Source: Strigamia acuminata | Lineage: Eukaryota > Arthropoda > Chilopoda > Geophilomorpha > Linotaeniidae | DNA: 64,000 bases | Reading direction: 5' to 3' | NCBI GenBank assembly: GCA_949358305.1 | Contig: OX442316.1 | Location: forward strand, 11,222,001 to 11,286,000 | Part shown: positions 41,497-54,247 of the stretch, in pieces | Position numbering within the stretch: position 1 is the stretch's first letter | Layout: each line of letters opens with the position of its first letter | Notes under the pieces: generated by a model | Told to the model about the DNA's origin: nothing | The model's database searches: none | The model's input: the letters and a program-made list of their open reading frames with translations, nothing else | Position numbers and translations under genes: made by a program

Positions 41497-41923
41497 CTAT
41501 ACTCGAGTTGCAGTCAAAAAGGCACTTCACAAAGTGTAGTCCCATTGGTCGAGCCAGTTTACTGGTGTAGTGATCCAGAAAAGTAGACCCAAACACCAGA
41601 ATTGCATTGCAATGTACAGACATTGCAATCGATTGCCTAAGCAACGGCCTAAAATTCAAACTTCCTGACGAAGTAACCAATAAACACAATAAACATGAGC
41701 TTGACATTTTTTAATGTGTAAAACTTCATTTTAATGATGGAAATAACATTTTTTATTAAATAAAATCAAAATAACAGTAACTAAACTAGTCATAACAATC
41801 AATAAATAAAAATCAAAACTACTTCTCCTAGTAGTAGTATACAGTCTGGAGTTAGTAGTAAACTGGCTCGACCAATGGGACTACACCTTGTAAAGTGCCT
41901 TTTTGACTGCAACTTGAGTATAG
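41497..41923. mobile_element. MITE 4: TA-flanked, roughly 67-bp terminal inverted repeats
   Basis: The arms 41495-41563 and 41857-41925 are inverted copies of each other over 69 bases with three mismatches (count includes the flanking TA). The ends are CTATACTCGAG and its near inverse CTTGAGTATAG. TA at 41495-41496 and 41924-41925 fits a TA duplication. The interior is AT-rich with no protein. An eroded copy in the opposite orientation lies near 46140-46490. The superfamily is not assigned beyond the TA preference. Confidence 0.8.
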
Positions 41924-42017
41924 TAGGCGCATTCATACAGGCATTAAACATTAGACCTACACATTTTAAACAATGTATTTACCAGTTAAGTGCTTTACCA
42001 AGGATTGCCTCAATCTA

Positions 42018-42319
42018 CTTTCAAAAAGTGGCTACATTTACGTTGGACGTGAACGTATTATTTTCATGACGCGCTGTGATTGGTTGAGAGATGCATTGAA
42101 ATACAAACTGAAAATACACAGTTCGGTCTACTTTGCTAAAAACGGATTAGGTTAGATCTGGGGGGGGGGGGTCAAAAAAAGCTAACACCTCGACAACATC
42201 GAATTTAAGAAAACTTACGTTGAGAAAACGAATCGAAATCAATGGATCTCAGCCAATCACAGCGCGTCATGAAAATAATACGTTCCCGTCGGACGTGAAC
42301 GTAGCCACTGCCTTTCAAA
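42018..42319. mobile_element. MITE 5: hAT-like, with 8-bp target duplication
   Basis: Arms of about 70 bases (roughly 42026-42098 and 42242-42311) are inverted copies. The right end reads GTAGCCACTGC, that is CAGTGGCTAC inverted, which resembles hAT termini. CTTTCAAA is repeated at 42018-42025 and 42312-42319, matching the 8-bp duplication typical of hAT elements. The left terminus has lost the canonical C (AAGTGGCTAC). The middle contains a run of G at about 42160-42171 and no coding sequence. Confidence 0.75.
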
Positions 42320-42330
42320 ACATGGCAGCC

Positions 42331-45300
42331 GACTTACTCTGTTTCAGTTGCAGTGGGCAAGCACACAACATTTAAACAACAAAATATTTTTAAATACATG
42401 TCATACACATATGTAGTTTATTAGGAGCTACAGAAAAGTCAATTTAAAATGCCGTTTAAATGCTGTGCTGAATCCCATTAATAAAGCTGGATCGAGACAA
42501 CCCTGTTTAAAAGTACAACTGTATTTAGTCTAAATGACTTTTTGGAATGCAGCTAGTGTATAGAGAAGCGCGTTATACAGTAACGAGCGCCTACTGAACA
42601 AGATTTCCATGACACAAAATTAATTTCGACTCGCGAGTTAGACTGTAATAACAATAACAGAAATAGATCTAGTAATATATTTAAAGCAATGAGTCTCATG
42701 TATAGTCAAAGCATGAAGTTGTGCTTCTTCAACTTTTCCTTGTTCCCTCAAGTGTATTCGACGCAAGTCTTGTGTGGGTTTTCCCTCCTCCACCCCAGTG
42801 GAATATAAAACCATCTCTGGAGCAGGCCACCACTGCACCATAGAGCAGAGTAGAGAAGAGCACTTGGAAAAAGAAGGGGGCACGCGAGTCTCCAGAGATA
42901 CACAGCTGACGCCAGGATCCAATATATACAGAACCTAGTCTATGCATTTCGATTGAAGCTAGACTTGACATTTGGCTCTGGGAAAAAGAATAAGTTACAA
43001 CTATCCCAACGTCTCGTACAATGTAAGTAGTTGGAACTAGTGACCTGTGACACATCTTTCCCTCCTAATCAACATCTGCCAGCAAAACAAAAATTTACAT
43101 CCTCCCCTATACATCACTCTGACTTAAACTCCTAACCGCAGCAAAGCAAACCGTGAAACTTGCTGTTCGTTAAGTCTTCCATTAAATTTGTCTTTGTGCA
43201 GCGGCTAGACGAGGGTCGAAGAAAAAGAAGAAATGAATTAAAGCAACACAATTACGGCTTTTCTCGCGACATCACCAATTACATGTCGCCGTTGCTAGTT
43301 TAACAACAACAGTCAACACCCAAAAGGATGCTGTACAAACGTGTAATTGCTTAAGAAGTAAGAGGAGCTTCTAGATGGGAAATGATATCGCAGAAAATAA
43401 GTCGTTACGTCACTTAATTTCCCAACAAAGACAAGTGCGTTCGAAAAATCTCAGCAGTAAATGAAAAGACGGTAAACTAAACTCACAACACATTAGTTTC
43501 GCTTTTTATCTCCATTTAGCACGAGACGTCAAAATCAAAAAGGTGATAAATCTCATTTCAATTTAGAAAATACCTGTAGACTTACTTCGCTTCCTGTTCT
43601 GCCAGTAATTTAAAGCGGTGAGATTCTTCACCTCTTCAATTTTGTGCAACTCACAATGGAACCCACCTTCATTACCACACGCAAAGCCCCTCGAGTGAAC
43701 TTTAAACTATCAACTCGATAATTACAACAACCCAAGAAAAGAAAAAAAAAGCAACCATCTTGAAGCATGTCTTGCAGCCCTTAAATGTTCTTTTCTTCTC
43801 TGTTTTCTTTTAGTCATTACATTTTCAATGGCCCGCTACTTTAAAATTCCCCTTTCCATCAGGAACTACTTTTTAAAATACCGCCATTATTCTTCTCTTT
43901 TAAGTGCATCCCAGTTGGCTCGTGAATTCTAAACTTGATTCTTGATCACACTCACTGTCTCTTTACACGTTTTTCATTGCATTACAACATTGTACATTAG
44001 CAGACATAAACAAAAATGTTTTCCCAATAAAACAGCAGGAAAAGTACAATACATCGTTCGGGAAAAATTCTATAGACGCGATGAACCGGGCAAACTTTTA
44101 TCAGTAACCTTAATTCAACTCTGGGTCTCATCAGAAGATATCTGATGTTATCTTTCTTTCTCACAGAGTGGTTTGAGTCTTCAGGGATCAAGAGCAACTT
44201 CAACTCTTGACACCACAGCCATTGCCCCGTACCCTTAGGCCTCTGTAGGTGCAAGAAACCTAATTAAGAGCACTAGCCCATAACGAAGTAAGTAAACAGT
44301 AACACAAGGGAACAAAGATTCCACTGGGAGTCGCGAATACTTAACTAAAGACAAAAGTAGAGCAAAAATTCACAATCCATGAATCTCGTCTCCGACCATT
44401 TCCACTTGTGATGTTCAAACACCAATTATTTGCTTAATTAATTAAAGTGAATGCAGCTTTAAATTATGGAGATCACATTCAGAGATGTTGCATAAATCCG
44501 AAATTTCCTCTGAGTTTGTTATCGTTTTTCTTTTTATGTTCTTTTTATTATTTTATTTACAATTTGTTCGGAGTTCCAAAGTTGACAATTGATAACAAGA
44601 GGCCGAACCATAAGTTTCAACAGAGTAATAAAAGCCAAGGCACGGTTAGTAGTCTTGCATCAGAATGCATTACAGGCAAGAAAACTCGCTTTACTAAAAA
44701 TCGAATCACTTGCACTCGTCTCTTTCCCATCTACATAGACCAATTTGACGTCAAATAGAAATGCACTACTGACAGCAACTGATAAGGAAGTGAAGTTTGC
44801 ACTTTAACTTTCACATTAGACTTATCATCAACGCACCAACTTCAATAGTCAATAGAATAATGAATAAAAATAACTTTAAATGTAAGGCTGTTGACTATTT
44901 AAGATTACCATTTACCAATAATCACATTAAACGCGTCCAAGACCTAATTAATAAATACTTAACGATTTTTCTAGCATATTAATTAATATTACATGACGAT
45001 GGCTGATGTGTAATTACAAAACTCATCTATTTCAAATGTAAATGGAAATATGTAACCAATATGACCAATTGGGCAAATATCCATAGCAACATACATCTTG
45101 TGCCAAGTTGTTTTAACCATCAGCAAGACGCTGCCAATTTTAAATTCAACTTTTTAAAACAGCCATTATAAAAGAAAAAAAAAAACTTTTTCAATGCATT
45201 TATCCTCAAAACAATAAAACTACCGGTAATTGCAATAGGGATTTGAGAAATGTTAAAATTTATTTCATAGTAGCAAATGAGGTACTTAAAGGCAGGGCGA

Positions 45301-46125
45301 TAAAATGTGTTTGTCGAGTATGAAGAATTCCAAGTCTTAAATCGTTGCCATTGAATTATGACGGAACAAATGGTTTGCTTCAATCAATAACAATAATTGT
45401 TAAGCTAAAATGGAGATGGTGTGCCAGAAGGGCGGAGAAAGGCGAATTATTTCTCAAGAATTTAAAGCATTTTCACAAATAAAAACGAAATTGAAGTTTC
45501 AAGCGAAAAATGCGAAATCACAAGCTCACTTGAAAATAAATTTATGGTGTCAACGGTTCACATGTCTCTGTTGTTTATCCACAATGCAGACATGAAAAGT
45601 TGCAGTGAAAGTTTCATCAGCTCACTTTTTAACATGAATTCATCATCGTTATGTAACTTGATGATGTAATAAAAAAAAGAACTCTTTGTACTTTATTTTA
45701 TGAGTTCAAACCACAAGAATGATGATGATGACAAAATGTAATTGGAACCAAGCAAAGTATATCGAGTATATCAAAACTTAATTAGATTGCGAGTATGAAT
45801 TGGAAACTGTCTTCGCTTTAAAACAAACCTTTAATAACTATGAAACCGTGATTATATTTTTCATTAGCATTTTACTCGTTCCATGGTTCGCACACTAACT
45901 GTAAATTAAAGTCAAACAAATACAAAATTCTATTAAATATTAATCACATTTCGCAGTATCAACACAAGTGCAGTTTCAAACTGTGTAAATTATGAAATCA
46001 TGACATCACCATGAAAATATTAAGCTTATAATACATATACACACCATCCTACCTCCAGAAAACTATCCGCAAGACATTTATAATCTTTATTTCAATAAAA
46101 ATTGAAAACTTACAACATATACTCT
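42331..46125. other. Non-coding stretch, no gene seen
   Basis: Mixed composition. A more GC-balanced patch occurs at about 42720-42920. At 44147-44166 a pyrimidine tract ends in CTCACAG like a splice acceptor, but the following sequence has stops in all three frames within about 75 bases. GAGACAACCCT occurs at 41431 and again at 42496, on either side of the MITE 4/MITE 5 cluster, perhaps from a further degraded repeat. Confidence 0.4.
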
Positions 46126-46139
46126 TGTTAACTCCAAGA

Positions 46140-46490
46140 TAAGCCTCACTCCCATTGGCCTAGTCTAATTACTACTAACTGTAGACTGTGTACTACCACC
46201 AGGAAAAGTAGTTTTGTATTTTTAAAAATTTGTTTGATTATTATAATGATTAAAATGATTAAAATTTATTTGTAATTTATAATCAAATGATTTTTCCATT
46301 CATAAAATTAAGTTTTATGCTGTTTTTAATTCAATATACATGTTTGTTCAGGTTGCTTTGTCAGGAAAGCAAACAATTTTTGAAATTTTTTTTTCGAGTA
46401 CTATGTCTGTACATCATGTGCAATTTTGGTGGTTTGTTCTACTTTTTTGTGTCACTACACAAGTGAAATGGCTCGGCCAATGGGAACGAG
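46140..46490. mobile_element. Eroded reverse copy of MITE 4
   Basis: Compared with the reverse complement of 41497-41923, this segment keeps CTCCCATTGG, TTACTACTAACT, AGACTGTGTACTACC, AGTAGTTTTG, GTCAGGAA, ATGTCTGTACAT, TCACTACAC and GGCTCGGCCAATGGGA in the same order, with many substitutions. The terminal arms are largely lost: the right end passes directly from CCAATGGGA to ACGAGTATAG. It is therefore an older member of the same family. Confidence 0.65.
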
Positions 46491-49017
46491 TATAGTCCCC
46501 TTGCATTCCAATGCACAGTTTTTGTTTTATTAGTGTTCTACAATTATTTTGTATCTTTTTTGGTATTTAATCACTTGAATTGCGTTTTGCAGTGATGCAA
46601 GTTTGTTTTAAAATAAACTTGATACCCAAATTGTGAATACAGAACAAAGATTTTAGATTTTATTCTGTGTTGTTCAATGCCCACTACACTACTACACTAT
46701 ACTGATCAAATTGGTTGATAAAATCGCAATTTCCTAGCTGGTTTTAATGAAACTCAAATATAAAATCTATCTAATATTAGTAACATTAAGTTCATTAGGA
46801 TCAGTTTCAATCTCTGATGTTATAACAATTGATCCGAGGTCAAGGATTTTCCATTATCATGTTATTCTATCTCTAATGGTTTGCTGAAATTCTCGTTTAG
46901 TAATGCGAACCAATATGCGCATTCAATTTCGTAGACACTTTAGTTTAGTCAACGCAACCGTAAATGATGTGTCTGATGTTCCCAACCTCCTTATTCTCCT
47001 AAACCGTAAAGAAAGAACTATCTGGGTCACTTGGTCTTGCAAACGAATCTAAGTAGAAGTGACATAATCTGAGCATTTGCGTTTGAGTCAGTTCGATGAA
47101 GCCAATGAACATCTACTTATACTTAAAAGTCTACTTTAATTATAAAGCATATATAATCCGTGTGTCAAAGGGTAACTTTGTGCACAAAAAGTAATAACAG
47201 AATTAGAAATCTGCCGTAGTTAAGAGCGATGTTTGTTACTATGAGTACAGTTCTTTATTTTCATCTTCACAAAAGAAAAATTTAAATGATTCAAACTAAA
47301 ATAAAATTAAAACTAGATTTTTTTTCATCACAATACTTAATAAGAATAAAAAAAAACCGTGCGAGTGCTTTAATCTCCATACTACACTTTCATTTTTTTT
47401 CTTTCTCCTTCTTTACCATTACAAATAAACATTTATCAACAAACTCGGTCAGAATTTGAGCGTGCAAAACGTATAATTGCAACGAGCAAGCACAGTTGAA
47501 ATTGCGCTTTTATTCTAATAGACATTTAAATTCAAGGCAATGCAGAAACTGCATTTACTTCTCTCATTGCACTCGCATGTGACACGCTGTATGAACTTGG
47601 TCCGTTTATTTACAGGTCAGTGCAACCTGCAGAGACCGTGCTGTCCTAGGCAGGGTGCAGATCAATAAACATGCCAAGCATTTCACTGTTTTGCTCCCGA
47701 CATGCAAATCTCTAAGCTGCATACAAATATCCCGCACGGCCATGTCGCTTTGTGCATGCGAGAGAAAACGGGAGCAAGGAACGAAGAGATTACTGGCATC
47801 GAGACGAGAAACACCAATGCGGTCACAGACTGCAATTAGAGCCAATGACAACTTATGTTTTAGGTGAAAGGATATGTCAGAGTCGATTTGACCACCGGGC
47901 TCGAGTACAAAGAAGCCCGCATCTGCTGAGAAAGAGAAAAGAGAAAATGGTGCGTGCACGGAAGCATGCTAATGAGCACATTAAACACCACAGATCAAAA
48001 CCATAGGAGCAGTCGAGGATTTCAAATAGGGTTTCTAACTGTCCGCAATTTCAAGCAGATGGAAGCAAGTGGCCGAATTACACGGAAATTAAAGGCACTT
48101 GCTTCAACTATCTTTGTGTTGTGCAATTTGCTCGCTAGTCTTAATTCGTTGCTAAAAATTCAGAAAAATTGATCAAACATATCAAAAAAATCTGTTAACA
48201 AACAAAACATTTCCAATTAGAATTTATAGTTTCAAATTTCCCATCTACTGGATTGAATAGCAATTGCAAAATAATAATAAATCAATTTCCCATTCCCATT
48301 TTAAGACTTTCAAGTGCAAAATAAATAAGAAATCAGTCATTTCCTACAACATCCGTACTGAATAGCAATGTAACAGCAGCGCAGACTGCAAAGAAAGGTT
48401 GTGGAAATAATGTTTACACAATAATTCTCTAAGTTTACAACAACAGTAGAAAGAAAACATATTTTATTTCCCGACTTTTATTTGTGCAGAACACCCACCG
48501 TTCTCCCAAGATTGCCGCCATCTTACAATACCCGGCTCCATTACGAAAGAAGAGTAATAGCAAGATATCAAAAGATTAAATTTATTCACCAACAGAACAA
48601 CAACAACAACATAAACGGTGTGTAAGACATAAACATGCAATTCAAACGGCATTTAACCTGAATATTCTCTCGGCATTTTACTTCATATTTGAATCTTCAT
48701 TCTATCAACCCAGAATTTCAGTAATTAATTACCGCAGGCATTCACAGGAATTATTTTATAGAGATGCAGACAAACATCAAACTCGGAGCAATTTGCGATT
48801 TTCATGCATCTTAATGGCTCATTACAACTTTCATTACAGCTTTCAAAAGAAGCACTTCATCTGGGATGACGCTCTCCCCTTTCATGACCGACTCACACTC
48901 ACTAGGTAAATTCGAAAACAGAAACATTTCCTCGTTTCTCATGATAAATCTAAGGAGATAAGCTGAGAGAACGTTCGTCGAGAAATAAATTATTTTAATA
49001 AAGGAAATACCGGTAAT

Positions 49018-49071
49018 ACACGAGTGTAAATCGCTTGCTTTACATGTAAAACAAGCAATTCGCGCTCGTGT
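49018..49071. repeat. Palindromic repeat, copy B
   Basis: Outer arms ACACGAG (49018-49024) and CTCGTGT (49065-49071) enclose inner arms AATCGCTTGCTTTACATG / CATGTAAAACAAGCAATT, giving a nearly complete 54-base hairpin. Copy A at 13314-13380 has the same core and outer arms. Confidence 0.65.
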
Positions 49072-51362
49072 CAACAAATTACACTCCTTTTCCTGACTCC
49101 ACACCGTTTATATTTTCGATTGCATCTATTGTTTGCAACATTACTGCAACGATGCTGTTCTGCCACAAGAATGTGGATGCATCCTGAACCACAGACCACC
49201 AATTAATCCGCAGCTCTTTTTTCCAGCTTTAATAAAATCAACACAGCACAAACAGGAATTAAAATTTATTAAAACTCACTTCCTGTACATTTTTTATTCA
49301 TTTAAAAAAAAAATGTCTTTGCACAAGGGGATTAAAAGGTTAATGTGTAACCTCTTCCGTTTTATCTTTAGCGTTAACTTTTTTACCGCATTGTAATAAA
49401 CAAACTCAAAAGATTAGGCGCATTTTTCATCCTGCTTATTGCATCGTGCATAATAAATTACTTCCTTTGTTTTCAGCTAATAGAAAGCAAATTACTAATT
49501 TTTAATTCCATTCAATTATTGCAAATTCTTTGCAAAGATAAACACTGCACATTAAATACCGTAAGCTCAATTTGTTTACAATTGAGAAACGATGCTCTGA
49601 ATGGAATTAAGTCTTTAACAATCGGTTTCTCCAAGTTAATCAATGGAAATAACAGTCCTTTTAGACGTAAAACTTAATTTGTACTGCCGAAAGTGGTCAC
49701 AATCACAATTGGAATAATTAAACTAAAAACAAAAATAAAAAATAAAAAATAATGTAAAAATGTGCATTTGTTTTTACAACGTACAGTAACACTTGAAGCC
49801 AGAAATCCAATTAGAACCACTGCATTAAAGCCACCGTTGTTTTTCAAGGAGAACTAAAAACAACTTTTATTCAACGTTAATGTTTGAAATGTTGGAATAA
49901 GAACTGTCCATTCCCTAACAATAAATGAGTAGGCAAGCTGTGTTTAGTGGCAGCATCTCTCTTTATTGTTAATTACTATCGTGTGTCACTCTCGCAGAAC
50001 AAGCAATGAAAATCAAATTTCAGCATCAGTTGGATAACATGGCAGCATTTCAAAAAGTCAATTGAGCAAAAATCAAATTAGCCATCCCTACACGACATCA
50101 CCTGAAGACATTTTAAATAGTTGACACACTTGCCTGAATTTTAAACAAAACTCACTAGACAGAATCATTAAAAATTTACTCCAAAATACAAAACTAATTT
50201 AATTTACTTTTTCCATATTTCGCCTTCCCGTCAATTTTTCAATAAAATATCGGCAGTATTTGTGCAAAATGCTTGAAAAAACAAAAAATTCAAATTCTCG
50301 TACTCAATAGAAATTGTTAGCATTCAACTGCAGCCTGCAGCTCTTTGACGAGATGACGATGCAAAAAAAAGGCACAATCGTCACAACCCTGCACGTGAAA
50401 TGTGCAAAGGTTGAGCGCAAGAAAGGAAGGGAGCCGATAGATGTTGAGAAAAGGATGTGCAATTGATTTTGCAAATTGTAGCCGTGCTCTCTTTACAAGA
50501 TCCAATTTCCAAACCTCTGGCTTAAAAACTTCAAACGAAGATTCTTATCTCATACCGTAGCAAAGAATTAAAATGTAATCAAAATCGAATTGAATCCACG
50601 CATCGATGGGTCAAAACGATGGTGTTTTTGCCTCCAAATTAAAAATAAGCTGATTACATTAACCTCTTCTGCGAGTGATTGGTTTTCTGGAAAGTAAATA
50701 AATTTCGTGTCTGTTTTGGTTGTATTCTGATAACTCCAACAGAACGAAAGACTAACCAAATTCAATGGGTCTTATCATTAAAACATTCTGCTTCGAACGA
50801 ACCATGATTCAACCCAGTAATTCTGAAACGTGCAGAGAAAACATGAAAACAGATCAACAAGCCAGGCTAGAGACATGCAATATATCTCTACCTTACAATA
50901 AATAATAATAACACGGTACTGTGAACAAAAATGCTAGAAAACTTTTCGTTGTTATGTTTATTTCATAACCTATTAGAAAACTAACAAATAATTGAACTTT
51001 AATAGTACTACCAGGCCTAAATAATTCCGTTACAAAACCAGAAATTAGATTTACATTTTTATGTTCTCCTGCAGCATTTTAACATTCCAGTCAATAAAAA
51101 CTGCACCTAAGAAAATAAAATATTCGACCCTAAGGAATCTTTATAAATTTACAATTTCCAACAATTTCGCAATTTACCGACATGTAAAATGTAAACAAAT
51201 CAAAATCCTCCGATATCTAAACTCAAACCCAACGCCCAATTTGCTTACTATTGCTTTTAGAAAGATTCCGAAATAAATGTGCTGCTGCTGCCATCGACTC
51301 ATTCAAAAACTTTATTACTTCATTAAATTAACGAATTTTTAATTTTTGACAAATGGTTGAAT

Positions 51363-51385
51363 CTAGGACGATTAATTGTCCTAGG
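51363..51385. repeat. Palindrome CTAGGAC-N8-GTCCTAG
   Basis: Two perfect 7-bp inverted arms around GATTAATT, itself nearly palindromic. Its function is unknown. Confidence 0.5.
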
Positions 51386-51419
51386 TTGAATGGAGTGACT
51401 GTGCGTTCGCTATTGAAGG

Positions 51420-51517
51420 CTTAAGTGACTTTACTGACTATTAGCTGCTTGTATGATGTGTTCTGCGTCGCGATTTATAACAGTCTGAGCAACTAAAGTC
51501 AGTAAAGTCACTTTAAG
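51420..51517. repeat. Short inverted-repeat unit, about 98 bp
   Basis: CTTAAGTGACTTTACTGACT at 51420-51439 is mirrored by AGTCAGTAAAGTCACTTTAA plus G at 51497-51517, with one extra base in the right arm. The 57-base centre is unrelated. It may be a small foldback element; no clear target duplication was found. Confidence 0.55.
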
Positions 51518-53816
51518 ACCACTGATTTAACTCTGTCCTTCGTTAAAAGGGTAAAAAATAAAAATAAAAAACTCGTCCTCGTTTTAGTGCTTGCCACTGC
51601 CAGTTGCGAGTTACAAACTTAATAGTTTGCGTCTCTCAAAACCAGTATCTCACAACTGCCATAAGAATTTATTGCTCATGTTCCCAACTTGAGAAAAAGA
51701 AACAAGAAACTGTTAGGACGAAACACGCACGAAATGCATTTCCCGCGCGTATTACTATTTTCGAATATTGCTATAATATCTTTTAAAAATGACAGTGAAC
51801 AAATAAAATAAATTTAAAACATAGAATGCATGAAAGCCCGTTCAAACAAACCTTACTAATGAGGTCAGTGAGTGTACACAAACCCTAACAGAGATAATCT
51901 GGTTGTCCAGCGCGGAGAGTCTGAAACTTGATGGGCGTGTATTGCGGTTTACTCCGATTTTCCCAAGAGGCAAATTTCTCGTCAGCGGTGTCTACTTTGA
52001 GCTGGGAGAGAAAGGCATTAAAATTACAAAAGGCAACAGTGCAGAAAACGAGCACGTCAATTGCACAACCCGCAGAGGGATTAGGATTAACACGATTATC
52101 ATATTAGCCATCGCTCACATCAGCTAATGGCTTTATTCAACGATAAAATGATCATTAATGATCAACATTTTATAAAAACGTTCAAATTATCCTCCATTTG
52201 TCCATCTGTGAAAAATCCAAATGACAATTACACAACTTTAGTTGCAAATTATTTTCTTTTTCTTTCCATTTATTGTAGCCTCCCGTATTACCATCGTCCA
52301 TCAGAGTAAGCAAGTCCAATTCCAACGTCCCTTAAAATGCTGCATTGCATTTAGTTGCCACGAAATCCTCACAACTTTATGACGGCAATGTGGAATTCAT
52401 CAGGAAACTCTGCTTTTCTGCAATGCATGGATGCATCTTCCACATCGCAGCAACTCTTGATAATTCTGGTCGCTCTGCCTTCGCACCAACACTCACTTAC
52501 ATGTGACTAATCACGCTATAGGATTATGTCATCTCTACATCTTATAAATATTAACCTAACCTACAAATTCACTCTTTATTACTGCTACATTAAATAAACT
52601 TATGCAAAAACTCAAATGTTCAGAAACATTTTTCTACTTTTTTTCTTACTCTCACCAACTCCACATTTGTCTAAAAAAATTTAAAAAAAATGAAATAAAA
52701 CCTTTTTAAATCCTCACGCAAACAAAAAGAAAACACGAAATGTAATTTTAAAAGATGCTGAGACACACAAGTTTTTTTCTTCCTTTTTCCCTATCTTGTT
52801 AAGAATTTATGAATGTAGAAATGAAAAATAAATATTCGTTTATAAATAGAAAATATAAAAAAATGGTATGTAATTTTTTAACTACCTAAAAATATTACCT
52901 CTTTATTTCCCTAGTTACCATTTTGATTACCCCAACAAACCCGCTCAATTTATTACTACTGGCCTAATTAGAAACGGCAATAAAATTTTAAACCTTAAGG
53001 GTCAAATACCTACCAGTCAATCACGAATGTTCCCATCAATAAAGAAATATATATATATCTCCTCATTTCACGTGAAAACTAATAAACAAACAAATTACAA
53101 TTGATTTAAACCTCTTATTAGACATAATCAAGTCCCTCATTGATTTCTCTTCAAAAACGTCAATTACCCACACATATTAGTTGATCAATTTCAAAAATCG
53201 GGGTGTGTCTCGTAACCTAAACTAATTACAACATTCTTGATTTATTCAAACTACAGACACACCCATCCTACTCACCAATTCAGAACCCACTTACATCTTG
53301 ACACTGCACAAATGTAACACCTCCTTCACACCTCCCACAATTCTTCCCTTCACTTTCAGGTGCAAAATTACAAGTGTCACCTAGAGCTAAAAAGAACACA
53401 TCTGATAACACCTCCACCAAACACTTTCCAATCCCAACAACTCTCCCTCCCAGCCAAAAAAAAAGAGCACAATAATTAAATATTGATTAACTGTCTACTA
53501 CAACCCCCACATCATTTGGAAACCACACTTTAATGAACCCCATATCCGCTTTTTCTTTCTCCATTGTACATTTCAAATTGCACCGTTTCTTCGCCATCAC
53601 ATCCAGCACTTGAAGCACGGTTTACACGCTTCACAATGATGAGCGACCGCAACGTTCGTTAGAACGAGTCTGTTGTTGTCTTTTCGATCCTCGTTGCCAA
53701 TTCCAGTCGTGCTAATGAGGTGTCAGTAGGTTGCAATAACAACAACTGTAAAACGTCTTTATACTAAGGTCTCATTTCTCTCCTGCAATTATCCAAGATT
53801 CAGCGCCAACTTCATC

Positions 53817-53821
53817 GTCCT
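53817..53821. repeat. Target-site duplication, left copy (GTCCT)
   Basis: GTCCT directly abuts the left LTR and is repeated at 59965-59969 directly after the right LTR. Five base pairs fits the 4-6 bp usual for BEL/Pao integration. Confidence 0.85.
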
Positions 53822-54223
53822 TTTCGCGATTGCAAAACAAATCCTACTACGATTGTAGCACACACAAATAAACAGTCCAATTGTTTAAACTTAACAAACT
53901 AATTTAATCGTTGAAAATTGAGCAGTGCAAAAACGTGTAGTGACACACGTTGATACATGAACAAAGATGAGAGTAAGGTCATAAAACAAACGGGGACACA
54001 TCTGGTCAGCAAGGACTGACCAACAACAATTTAGATACTTGAGGGCACTCTTGGTGACCTCGAAACAAACATGTTATGAACTTCAAAACATAGCAATTAA
54101 TTCCATCTAACTAAATACTTATAAAATCAAACAACACTTTTTTTTCTAAATCTAAACATAATCAAAACAAACACTTTTGACCAAATCATTAAAATAAAAT
54201 ATTAAATCAATTAGGATTTTACA
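53822..54223 (-). repeat. 3' LTR of the BEL/Pao element
   Basis: 402 bases, starting TGTAAAATCC and ending CAATCGCGAAA on the coding strand; the 3' end is not the usual CA. I saw no mismatch or indel against the other LTR at constant offset 5741. It contains the palindrome GGTCAGCAAGGACTGACC at 54004-54021. Confidence 0.95.
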
Positions 54224-54247
54224 TTGCCCGGGAAAAAAGGGCCATAA
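54224..54247 (-). other. 3' end of the internal region; no ordinary polypurine tract
   Basis: Between the TAG stop and the 3' LTR the coding strand reads TTATGGCCCTTTTTTCCCGG then GCAA. This is pyrimidine-rich, whereas LTR elements normally carry a purine tract here to prime plus-strand DNA. Only the short CGGGCAA is even partly purine-rich. The nearest purine stretch is the end of the ORF (GAAGAAAA). The element must nevertheless have been primed, because its two LTRs match. Confidence 0.7.

Larger units (their letters stand above)
46540..53816. other. Non-coding stretch, no gene seen
   Basis: Mostly AT-rich. GC-richer patches at about 47600-47960 (117-codon minus frame and overlapping plus frames) and 51890-52110 (74-codon plus frame) have no recognisable domain. 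A CAA run lies near 48597-48611 and a TA run near 53047-53058. Confidence 0.45.

Noticed and set aside
44147-44250. Possible plus-strand exon: pyrimidine tract plus CAG acceptor, then a GTGCAAG donor-like string
   Set aside because: All three frames meet a stop before the donor-like site and no matching exon was seen nearby, so it is not supportable as a coding exon.
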